Origin: Aporrectodea caliginosa
Lineage: Eukaryota; Annelida; Clitellata; Crassiclitellata; Lumbricidae
Direction: 5' to 3'
DNA: 64,000 nucleotides
Assembly (NCBI GenBank): GCA_020284085.1
Contig: JACEVL010000019.1
Location: 3,773,997 to 3,837,996, forward strand
Shown here: positions 35,713-44,213 of the stretch, piece by piece
Position numbering within the stretch: the first letter of the stretch is position 1
How the letters are laid out: every line of letters starts with the position of its first letter
The notes under the pieces: model-generated
What the model was told of the DNA's origin: nothing
The model's database searches: none
Seen by the model: the letters and a program-made list of their open reading frames with translations, nothing else
Made by a program: the position numbers and the translations under genes

Positions 35713-35815
35713 GAACTCCACCACTGCGCCTACTCGGTATTGCCAGTCCTAAGCCTGGAGAAAGCAGAAGGGCGACTCTAATCATCTGTGTTATGAAAGT
35801 GTCGTTAAACAGCAA
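35713..35815 (+). repeat. SR1 copy
   Basis: CTCCACCACTGCGCC through TTGCCAGTCCTAAGCCTGG and AGAAGGGCGACTCTAATC to GTGTCGTTAAAC. Confidence 0.7.
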
Positions 35816-36105
35816 TTAAGCCTTCTGGTTAGAATTAGATACACACATTGGAGAGTTTCTTCACTGTAGTTTATTATAAGTCTAAATTGCTCGTATTTAA
35901 AAAATATAATATATTTGCGAGAAAAACATACATTGTTTGTGGCTTATTGTCCTCTTTTTTAACGCTGCAATGCTTGTTTTCAGCTATACACAACAGAATA
36001 ATTTTGCATTACTTAGTTTTGAGCCTTTAGACAAAATTTTTGCGAGGCCCATGTACCTGACTCTGGCCCTTAACTAATACAATCCACACCGAATGGGATC
36101 CATAT

Positions 36106-36430
36106 CTATTGAAGTTTATACCCAATGAAGTCTGTAGTCTGTACCCAAGGAATTCTATAGCCAATGAGGCTGTATACACAGAAGCCTATACCCATTGAAG
36201 TCCATACCCAGTGAAGTTTATACCCAGTGAAGTCTATACCCAGAAGTCTTTACCCAATGAAGTCCATACTCATTAACCAAGTTCACTTCACCTAAAATAA
36301 AGTCCATGTTAATGAAATTCATACCCATGAAGTCAATACCAAAATTCACCGCAACAGAAGTCAAGGCCTTTGAAGTCTATACCCAGGGGGTCCGTACCCA
36401 TGGAAATCCCTTCCAAATGACCTCCACACC
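36106..36430. repeat. AGTCTATACCCAATGA minisatellite, left block
   Basis: Imperfect units of about 16-17 bp built on GAAGTCTATACCCA. The same unit resumes at 36957, so the homeobox exon lies inside this minisatellite. Confidence 0.9.
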
Positions 36431-36485
36431 CTAGAACCGTTCCCCGGCACCGCACCCGGTGTCATTTACCCTGCCCGGCGCCAGT

Positions 36486-36760
36486 CTACAGGTCAGGTGA
36501 CGAGTCACGTGACGACGAGCGTCGGCCATCTTGGTCGGCCATATTGAGTTCCTTGATCAGTTCCCGTTCCTTCTTCAGTTTCATTCGTCGGTTCTGGAAC
36601 CAGATCTTGACCTGCCGTTCGCTGAGGCAGAGCGCATGCGCGATCTCGACCCGTCTCTTTCGCATCAGGTAGTGACAGAACTGAAACTCCTTTTCCAGTT
36701 CGAGCGTCTGGAACCGCGAGTATGTCTGGCGACCTCCTCGCCGATGCAACGAGTTCGGAC
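36486..36760 (-). CDS. Lox2/Lox4: Hox gene, exon 2 (homeodomain and C-terminus)
   Basis: Encodes the 60-residue homeodomain (residues 194-253 of the predicted protein), a DNA-binding helix-turn-helix of a nuclear transcription factor. It keeps Q50, N51, W48, F49 and R53 of helix 3 ([15 protein letters not shown]) and the LELEKEF core. KKER is followed by ELIKELN, matching the UbdA peptide position of Ubx/abd-A and lophotrochozoan Lox2/Lox4. Unusual residues are G3, C23 (normally N), M27 (normally T), V32, S41 and V45. The C-terminal tail is 25 residues after the homeodomain, Ser/Asp-rich, ending SPDL and TAG at 36488-36486. Acceptor: TATGTTCCAG/GTCCG at 36762/36760; two bases complete a Gly codon begun in exon 1. 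Frames on the other strand over this exon are shadows. A TTTATT (minus AATAAA) at 35870 is a weak poly(A) candidate. Confidence 0.93.
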
Positions 36761-36959
36761 CTGGAACATAGCGCAGGAACAGGCGCTATAGAAGTACGTC
36801 TTAGCAAATCTCGTCATATCTCATTGCTATGTCTAACGGAGACAGAGACAGACAGACAAACGGACAAGCGGAGAGACAGACAAGTAGACAGGCAGACAGA
36901 CGGAAGGACGAACAGAGAGACAGAGACATAGGGTCACGTGACTCGTCGTCTGACCTGTA
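36489..36959. repeat. Inverted repeat flanking the homeobox exon
   Basis: 36489-36515 (the last codons and stop of the Hox gene) is repeated inverted at 36933-36959 with only a few changes. TCACGTGACTCGTC and TGACCTGTA occur in both arms. The arms enclose the homeobox and its acceptor. Confidence 0.85.
36839..36930. repeat. (GACA)-type microsatellite in the Hox intron
   Basis: Imperfect GACAGACA words starting about 75 bp upstream of the exon 2 acceptor, ending at the inverted-repeat arm. Confidence 0.9.
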
Positions 36960-37395
36960 AAGTCAATGCCCAATGAATTCTATACCCAATTAAGTCAATA
37001 CCAAATGAAGTCTATATCCAATGAGTCTGTACCCACTGAATTCTCAATCAAAGAAACTTGATATGGCACCCCTTCAAGATATACTATGAGGCTCTCTATT
37101 TCCAGTGAAGTCTATACACAACAAGTCTATCAATGAAGTCGATACCATATGAAGTCTATATCCAATGAATTCCATACCCAATGAATTCTATTCACAATGA
37201 AGTCTAATCTATACCCATTGAAGTCTATACCCAATAAAGTCTATACCCAACGAAGTCTATACCCAATAAAGTCTATACCCAACGAAGTCTATACCCAACG
37301 AAGTACTCTATACCCAACGACGTCTATACCCAACGAAGTCTATACCCAACGAAGTCTATACCCAATTAAATCTATACCCAACGAAGTCTTGTGCA
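36957..37395. repeat. AGTCTATACCCAATGA minisatellite, right block
   Basis: Continuation of the 36106-36430 array. It is most regular at 37200-37390, where GAAGTCTATACCCAAC units are nearly identical. Confidence 0.93.
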
Positions 37396-37884
37396 TTAGA
37401 CACATTATAGACATGTGTATATATATAAATACCCTTTGCGTCACGTTGACTCGTGACGTGCTCTGGCACGCCTCTTCACCAGATATTTCCCAACGGTCGT
37501 TTGACGGCGCCACAGTTCAACGATGTTGGTCCCACCCCTCCCCACAACATACACCCCTCCCACTTCACCCACCATCCACCACCCACCCTCTTGAACAGCG
37601 CGGTTCATGTTTGGAAGCCGTTAGCGTCGTGGCTTTGGCTATACGTACGTGATTAAAGGAGTTTGGCATCGTGAGCCGTCATCATTCACCCTCTCTCTTC
37701 CGTTGCCACACGCAACGCCTTTGGGTAAGAAGAAGAGGGTGACGACCGATGATGGCTGCATCGGTCGATTGACCAGAAGTCTCCTCTGCCTCTCAACAGA
37801 GCATCGCTGATTCGAATCCACAGGAATGCTTTCGACCTGGCTGATCGCTCTTTGACTGCTTTTGCCTTAATTTAAGCGACATAC
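37396..37884. other. Intronic sequence, no feature recognised
   Basis: Contains a C-rich stretch CCCACCCTCTTGAACAGCGC near 37585 and CACGTTGACTCGTGACGTG near 37441. No domain recognised. Confidence 0.4.
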
Positions 37885-38530
37885 TGGAAGGGAAGGGAAG
37901 GCAAGGCAAGGGAAGGCAAGGGAAGGGAAGGCAAGGGAAGGGAAGGGAATGGAAGGGAAGGGAAGGGAAGGGAAGGGAAGGAAGGGAAGGAAGGGAAGGG
38001 AAGGGAAGGAAGGGAAGGGAAGGGAAGGGAAGGGAAGGGAAGGGAAGGAAGGAAGGGAAGGGAAGGAAGGAAGGGAAGGAAGGGAAGGAAGGAAGGGAAG
38101 GGAAGGGAAGGGAAGGGAAGGGAAGGGAAGGGAAGGAAGGGAAGGGAAGGGAAGGCAAGGGAAGGCAAGGGGAAGGCAAGGCAAGGCAAGGCAAGGCAAG
38201 GCAAGGCAAGGCAAGGCAAGGCAAGGCAAGGCAAGGCAAGGCAAGGCAAGGCAAGACAAGGGAAGGCAAGGGAAGGCAAGGGAAGGCAAGGGAAGGGATG
38301 GGAATGCAAGGAAAGGGAAGGGAAGGCAAGGGAAGGCAAAGGAAGGGAAGGCAAGGCAAGGCAAGGGAAGGGAAGGCAAGGCAAGGCAAGGGAAGGCAAG
38401 GCAAGGCAATGGAAGGGAATGCAAGGCAAGGCAAGGCAAGGCAAGGCAAGGCAAGGCAAGGCAAGGCAAGGTAAGGGAAGGGAAGGGAAGTGAATGCAAG
38501 GCCAGCCAAAGCAAGGGACGGCAAGGGCAG
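37885..38530. repeat. (GGAAG)n / (GCAAG)n pentamer tract
   Basis: About 640 bp of GGAAG and GCAAG pentamers with strong strand asymmetry: the plus strand is almost all purine. Long Pro/Ser/Leu and Gly/Lys/Arg frames across it are artefacts. Confidence 0.98.
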
Positions 38531-39640
38531 GGCAGGGCGGGAACTGTTGTCTTCGTGCGTTGTCATATGTCATGTATGACGCTATATAAATTGTAGGATT
38601 AGTATGATATTTTTTTCTGACGATTCGTTGTCTCTGCGATATACATGTACAATCCGTATTTCGATGCTTTTCCTTAGCTATCTTCTCTACTTCATCTTAT
38701 TACCACTCTTCCTTATCTTATCTTATACCTCTCCTTATACCTTGTATCAACGGAAAATATCTCTCTAATCACGTGTGGGTGCCTTCCATTTCCGTTCGAA
38801 GTACACGCAGAGTCTACTCCGAACGTATTACAAGCAGGCAGGCAGACAAATAGACAGACAGACAGACAGGCAGACAGGCAGACAGACAGACAGACAGACA
38901 GGCAGACAGACAGGTAATCGTGAGAGAGACGGAATACATCAACTGGAAGAGGCCATTGGCGAATTCTGTTTCATGGTCTGCGCTGTTGGCCAAACGAAAG
39001 ACATTGAGACTCAACAGAATCACGCAATAGAATCGCAGACAATCGTTTCACGTCATGGAATGTCAGGCAGCATCACCAGAAATCGTGGCTGCCTCGGGGT
39101 CAAGGGCAGTTTGATTAAAGAACCTTTATACAACGTTTTTGATATACACGCCATGTATAAATAACAAAATACATGGACGATGCAAAGTCAAGGCACAGTT
39201 TCGATTATTGTTGTCCCGTCCTGATGCGATTTATTCATTACGTTTCCTAGGAGCGGAAAATCGCATGTGATTAGATAATTTGTAACAGATGCATGTATTT
39301 GTCTGGCTAAGCTTTTATTTAGCGCACCTATATCCATTCGAAAAGCGCAACGTAAAAGCTGGGTGAAAAGTCAAGAACTGGTTTCCGAGTCTTCAGTCCC
39401 AGGCTAGATGTGATTTATGCATCCCATTTGGAGCGATGAGTAAATCGCACGGGATTAGGAAACTAAGACTCGTCTAATTGTAATAAATCTTCGAACGCCA
39501 ATGGTCTTTGGATTCAGAGTGGCTTTTCGTGTCGAACGCTAGATGGCGACACAATGAAAGATGCATGCCGGGAACGGGCTCGACCGGAAATAGTCTGGTC
39601 GGTGGAAGACTAGGAATGGCACTATATAAGGTCTCCGAAT
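38531..39640. other. Intronic sequence; (GACA)n at 38839-38915; SINE-like end
   Basis: 38575-38600 has GACGCTATATAAATTG, and 39610-39635 has GGCACTATATAAGGTC, both like retroposon 3' ends. A TATCTTATCTTATC stretch lies at 38690-38730. No coding domain. Confidence 0.5.
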
Positions 39641-39762
39641 GCATGCATGAATGAATGAATGAATGAATGAATGAATGAATGAATGAATGAATGAATGAAT
39701 GAATGAATGAATGAATGAATGAATGAATGAATGAATGAATGAATGAATGAATGAATGAATGT
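39641..39762. repeat. (GAAT)n microsatellite
   Basis: About 120 bp of pure GAAT, starting shortly after the retroposon-like end CACTATATAAGG. Confidence 0.98.
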
Positions 39763-39814
39763 GGTTCTCTGGTGGATACTGGGGTTTATGATCGTTGGGG
39801 AATGTGGTGACTAC

Positions 39815-40110
39815 TTTAAGTTGTCACTTTAAGTCATCACTTTAAGTCATTACTTTAATTCACTACTTTACAAATGATCAAATACTTGATAAATTATCAA
39901 ATATAATACAATACCTTAAATCATCACTTTAGTCATTACTTTAAGTGTTAACTTTAGGTCATCACTTAAAGTCTTTACTTTAAATCATTACTTGAAGTCG
40001 TCGCTTTAAATCACTGCATTGAGTTATCACTTTAAGTTATCACTTTAAGTTATCACTTTAAGTTATCACTTTAAGTTATCACTTTAAGTTATCACTTTAA
40101 GTTATTTGCC
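39815..40110. repeat. TTATCACTTTAAG minisatellite
   Basis: 13-14-bp units. The first half is degenerate (CATCACTTTAAGT, CATTACTTTAA); seven near-perfect TTATCACTTTAAG units run from 40022 to 40104. Confidence 0.92.
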
Positions 40111-40192
40111 ACTTTTTGATTTGTTTTTATACCATTTAAAGTTCTGTGGTTGGTCAATTCTCCAACAACATTTCTCCCAAAGTTTTCCCTCA

Positions 40193-40257
40193 ACTTGCAA
40201 GAACCGAAGCGCAAATTTCGAAAAATTTCGAAATTTTGCGCTTCGGTTCTCGTAAGA
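40193..40257. repeat. Long hairpin in the Hox intron
   Basis: Arms of about 30 bp (AGAACCGAAGCGCAAATTTC and its inverse) with a 2-base centre and one extra T in the right arm. The loop is too small for a usual miRNA precursor. Confidence 0.85.
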
Positions 40258-40347
40258 CACCTTTATATAGCTTGAGATCGACGATTTATAAACCTACGTT
40301 TTTCTTTCGTACATTGATGAAACTTTTTTTTTTGTTAAGAGCTTTAA

Positions 40348-41415
40348 CACATTGACCGCCACCACGGTTTCAATCCCTACGCCACCGAAATTTGCAAAAA
40401 ATGGAAATTTTTTCTTCACATATTTTAGTACATATATAATTTTTTTTACTATTTTCAACATGTATACATCGCAAAGTGACATGTTTGCAGTCTTGTCTCT
40501 TTGAGGAAACAATGTTCCCCTCAGATTTCAGCTTCGCAGTGGTAGACTTCGAAACATCGAACAACACACAGTGCTGGCTTCGACAAGCACGTTTTGCAAC
40601 AGTGACCTGGTTCCCTTCGAATGCCTTTCATGTTGCTTGGAAGTGACTTCTATCTCACTTGTTGGCAACAAGTCCAGGATGAGTTGTTCAATAAGTCTGG
40701 ACATGTCCAGTGCTTTGTGATGAACAAATGCACGAGACTGATCAGCTGCCACCACAGGGCAAATAGGCCTAATATCATTCAAGAGACTGTGCATTACTTG
40801 CAGTCTAAGCCGTTTCTGCCATTTGATACTGCCACATTCTTGTATAGCAGATACGAAGTTGTCTGTGCTAGATCAAGGAAGCGTAGAACGATATTCCTGT
40901 ACCACTTCAGTGATTTTCGAAGAGGAGAATATTATAGTTAGATGTCAGTTGGTCGCTTCGGTCGACTCCGCACGTCTTGATGTTGCATGTGAGGATGGAA
41001 CCTGGCTTCCATGCAAGCTCTCCTCTGTCTGTTCAATTTCACTGAAGTTGTCAGGTTCCCAGTATGATGTAGCCTAAGCTCAGCATCACTAGGCCTACAT
41101 CTCGTTTGTTCTTCCATTTATGATAACAATCCGCCCGTGTCGACGACAAAACAACATCACCTTTTTCTGAACATTTCGACCAAAATTAACAATGATAATA
41201 AAAATGCGATAAAAAATTTAATTCTTTTCCGATTTTCAAAATTTCTTCGCCAATATGTCACTAGTGTATCGTGCTATTATTACCACGCCAATAGATGTAT
41301 TACCCACACGCCAGATATTATATAGCAACCGTTCTCTGAAGGACGAGTATACTCGTCCTCGGCGTCTGCATAATCTTCTGTAGGACGAGATAACTCGTCC
41401 TTGGCGGTCAATGTG
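40348..41415. mobile_element. TTAA-D: internally deleted piggyBac element
   Basis: Ends CACATTGACCGCCA and TGGCGGTCAATGTG are a perfect 14-bp inverted repeat. The left flank is TTAA (40344-40347); the right flank is GTAA, one change from TTAA. Palindromes GGACGAGTATACTCGTCC (41340-41357) and GGACGAGATAACTCGTCC (41383-41400) lie inside the right end. Encodes transposase remnants on the minus strand. Confidence 0.85.
40390..41070 (-). pseudogene. piggyBac transposase remnant
   Basis: Minus strand, in order: an acidic N-terminal-like stretch (YWEPDNFSEIEQTEES, near 41068-41020); then RKSLKWYRNIVLRFLDLA and TTSYLLYKN (40920-40835), matching the KW....F..LDLA..N.YILYK segment at the end of the piggyBac catalytic domain; then in another frame HKALDMSRLIEQLILDLL (near 40720-40670), matching the H..FR..L..QL segment; then a Cys-rich tail (CKHVTLRC, YICTKIC). 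The N-terminal part and the catalytic aspartates are missing, and stops and frameshifts separate the pieces. It cannot encode an active transposase. Confidence 0.8.
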
Positions 41416-41601
41416 GTAATATGCCAAAACTAATCTTTGTCGGCGGCAACGGCCTATGTTGTCATAAGCTGCCGTTAAACTGTGGACACACATTTATAAA
41501 CCTACGTTTTTCTTTCGTACATTGATGAAACTCTCCGGAAACGTATTTTATAAGGCGTCGATCCTAAGCTATTTAAAGGTGTCTTAGGAGAGCTAGACAT
41601 T

Positions 41602-41990
41602 GGTAAGTAAGTAAGTAAGTAAGTAAGAATATTCTTTATTTGACTACCAGCAAACGCACAGTAGCTTACAGAAAAATAAATAATACAAACATTTATGCAA
41701 AGTCATATAACATTCTCATAATAAAACTTCTTTTAGCAAAGGCATCAATTCTAGGTAGGGTGAGATCATGTGGTCTGGGTCGCGTATTGTATGGAGTGAC
41801 CTTACGGGGAGGGAGGAGGTCGTGAAGGACGTGACAAGGGTTTGAGAGAATTGAACGGAAAAGAGTAGAATCAGCTCTAGAACAGTGTTTGTCGAAACTA
41901 GGAAAATTGGCAGGGAGTAAGCCAGAACGGGTCAATTTTCTCAGAATACCGAAAATCCGAGACCCAAGCATGGGCTCCTTCATTCATTCA
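41602..41990 (-). pseudogene. LINE RT C-terminal fragment with (TTAC)n tail
   Basis: Minus frame: MLGSRIFGILRKLTRSGLLP, then SILSNPCHVLHDLLPP, then YNTRPRPHDLTLPR and FIMRMLYDF. This fits the end of L2/CR1-like LINEs (NP.H.LH.LLPP......Y.LRPR.H...LP). The stop is followed by AATAAAGAATATTC and TTAC repeats. The frame is open over 95 codons but lacks RT motifs. Confidence 0.75.
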
Positions 41991-42054
41991 TTCATTCATT
42001 CATTCATTCATTCATTCATTCATTCATTCAGAGCATTTATATAGCGCCCCTTAA
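41982..42054 (-). repeat. (ATTC)n and SINE 3' end
   Basis: ATTC run, then GAGCATTTATATAGCGCCCC, a SINE end in minus orientation. It is interrupted at its TTAA by TTAA-E and resumes at 44210 (TTAAGAAGCTACTCAGAAGC). Confidence 0.8.
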
Positions 42055-44209
42055 CCTTCGCAGGACCAAGCGGGGTAAATAATTACCCCAGGGGTATTTG
42101 GATGTTGATTGCGGAGCAACTGTGGGGAGTTATAATTTGACGTTTCATGTGTTTACAAGTTAATACCCCAGACATATTCTGACACCATAACTACCTTGAT
42201 CTCATGTTGTGGGGAAAAGATATTTGAGTCCAAAGTGTCATGGGGTAAATATTTACCCCGCTTGGTCCTCGACGTCGTTATTTTTTCGAACATAGGAAAA
42301 AAATATTTTTAAAATATCTGAGCTCAGAAGTAACTTAAAATCATAAATAAAGTGTTGAATCTACCAAAGAATTAAGTTTTGATAGTAGCATAATTGTGGA
42401 GAGTCTACTTTCCAAGATGGCGGCCAATATGGCCGCCAAAAACACAAAAATATGCATATCCCAGCTCATAGACAAGCTATAATAACAAGCGAAGTGGCGA
42501 ATTTAGTATTTTCAAGGTCAGGGATTCAATCTATCGTAACGGCAATAGTATGAGAGTGTTTAATTTCCAAGATGGCGGCCAATATGGCCGCTAAAACACA
42601 AAACTATGTGTATCTCAGCTCACAGGTAAGATACATTAACAAATAAAGTGTCAAATTTAGTATATTCAAGGTCAAGGAATTGACTTATCGTAGTGGCAAT
42701 AGTGTGTTAGTGTTACTTTTCAAGATGGCGGTCAATATGGCGCCAAAACACAGAAATGTGTATATCTCAGCTCATATTTTGCTTTTGGCGGCGTTAATGG
42801 AAGCCATCTTGTATAGTAACGCTCCCATACTATTGCCACTACGAGAAATCGATAAGTTGATCTTGAATGTATTAAATTTGACACTTCTTTTGTTATTTTT
42901 AGGTAAACTTAAAGCTGAAATATGCATGTTTTGTTTCTGCGGCCACATTGGTCGCCATCTTGGATAGTATCATCCCGACACTCTTGCTACTGCGAAAAAA
43001 CGACTGTTTGACCTTGAAATAATACAATTTGACACTTCATTTGCTATCGTAGCTTACCTATCAGCTAAGATATTTATATCTGTGTTTTGGCGGCCATATT
43101 GGCCGCCATCTTGGAAAGAAACACTCGCACACTATTGGCACTACGAGAAATAGATTCCTTGATCTTGAAACTATTAAATTCGACACTTTATTTCTTACGG
43201 TAACTTACCTATGAGGTGAGACATAAATATTTTGTTTTGGCGGCCATATTGGCCGCCATTTTAGATAGTATCAATCTAACACTATTGCAACTACGAGAAA
43301 TCGATTTCTTGATCTTGAAACTATTAAATTTGATCCTTCATTTGTTATTGTAGCCTATTTTGATCTGAGATATACAAATTTTTGTGTTTTTGCGGCCATC
43401 TTGTCCGCCATCTTGGATAGTAGCATTCCTACACTATTGCTACTATGAAAAATCGATTGACTGACCGTAAAATTATTAAATTCGACGCTTCATTTGTTAC
43501 TGTAGCTTGCCTATGAGCTGAGATATGCATTTTGTGTGTTATGGCGGTCATATTGGCCGCCATCTTGGAAAGTAACACTCGCACACTATTGGCACTGCAA
43601 TAAATCGATTCGGTGACCTTGAATCTATTTAATTAGACACTCTATTTGTTATGGTAGCCTACCTATAAGCTGAGATAGACATTCATTTGTTTAAGCGGCC
43701 ATATTGGCCGCCATCTTGGAAAATAACGCTCCCACACTATTGGCACTACAAAAAATGGTATCCTTGGCCTTGAAACTATTAAATTCGACACTTCATTTGT
43801 TGCTGTATCTTGCCTATGAGGTGAGATATGCATTTTGTGTGTTATGGCGGCCATATTGGCCGCCATCTTGGAAAGTAACACTCGCACACTATTGGCACCG
43901 CAATAAATCGATTCGGTGACCTTGAATCTATTTAATTGGACACTCTGTTTGTTATGGCAACTTAACTATGAGCTTAGATATACATTTTTGTGTGTTTTGG
44001 CGGCCATATTGGCCGCCATCTTCGAAAGTAATACTTGCACCCTATTGGCACTACAAGAAATGGATTCCTTGACCTTGACACTATTAAATTCGATACTTCA
44101 TTTGTTATTGTAGCTTACCTGTGAGCTGAGATATTACAAATTTTGGTGGGGTTAAAAATTACCCCGCTTGGACCTCGACGTATCGTAAAATGTTTTGGTC
44201 CTGCGAAGG
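42055..44209. mobile_element. TTAA-E: 2155-bp TTAA element carrying a YY1-motif array
   Basis: TTAA at 42051-42054 and 44210-44213. Ends CCTTCGCAGGACCAA and TTGGTCCTGCGAAGG are a perfect 15-bp inverted repeat. The SINE sequence on the two sides joins cleanly at TTAA, so the insertion is certain in outline. Just inside both ends are GGGGTAA...TTACCCC palindromes (42072-42089, 42242-42259; imperfect at 44148-44165) and a CCCCGCTTGGTCCTCGACG-like repeat (42256, 44162). No transposase frame. Assigned to piggyBac-like elements by the TTAA duplication. Confidence 0.9.
42405..44100. promoter_or_regulatory. Eleven-unit array of YY1/PHO-like and ERR/FTZ-F1-like motifs
   Basis: YY1-type motif AAGATGGCGGC or its inverse GCCGCCATCTT. 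Inverse orientation units at 42414, 42569 and 42722; forward units at 42951, 43102, 43252, 43404, 43556, 43707, 43859 and 44012. Spacing is 150-155 bp within each group. Seven are exact and four have one change. It sits in the larger palindrome GGCGGCCATATTGGCCGCC. TGACCTTGA or its inverse is exact at 42512, 42666, 43009, 43614, 43917 and 44070, with variants in most other units. The binding proteins and any activity are inferred. Confidence 0.85.
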
Positions 44210-44213
44210 TTAA

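Larger units (their letters stand above)
40284..41532 (+). mobile_element. LINE 3' tail with a 41-bp target duplication, interrupted by TTAA-D
   Basis: Identical 41-bp direct repeats at 40284-40324 and 41492-41532. The right one directly follows a LINE tail (GTCGGCGGCAACGGCC, ATAAGCTGCCGTTAAACTGT). The LINE piece is only about 70-100 bp; the rest is the later TTAA-D insertion. Confidence 0.75.

Noticed and set aside
35870..35875. Hox polyadenylation signal
   Set aside because: A minus-strand AATAAA lies 0.6 kb past the stop, but hAT-type AT-rich DNA makes chance hits common. Left as a remark only.
36431..36488. Alternative, longer C-terminus of the Hox protein
   Set aside because: TAG at 36488-36486 is in frame and there is no splice donor before it that would extend the protein convincingly.
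36505..36931. Alternative frames over the homeobox exon on both strands
   Set aside because: Only the frame with the WFQNRR helix and good splice signals has a family match. The others are shadows.
36957..37395. Possible CRISPR-like array
   Set aside because: Direct units with no unique spacers, in an animal genome: a minisatellite. The same applies to 39815-40110.
40193..40257. microRNA precursor
   Set aside because: The two-base loop and lack of any known miRNA seed make a miRNA unlikely. I also looked for miR-10 and miR-iab-4-like sequences near the Hox gene and saw none.
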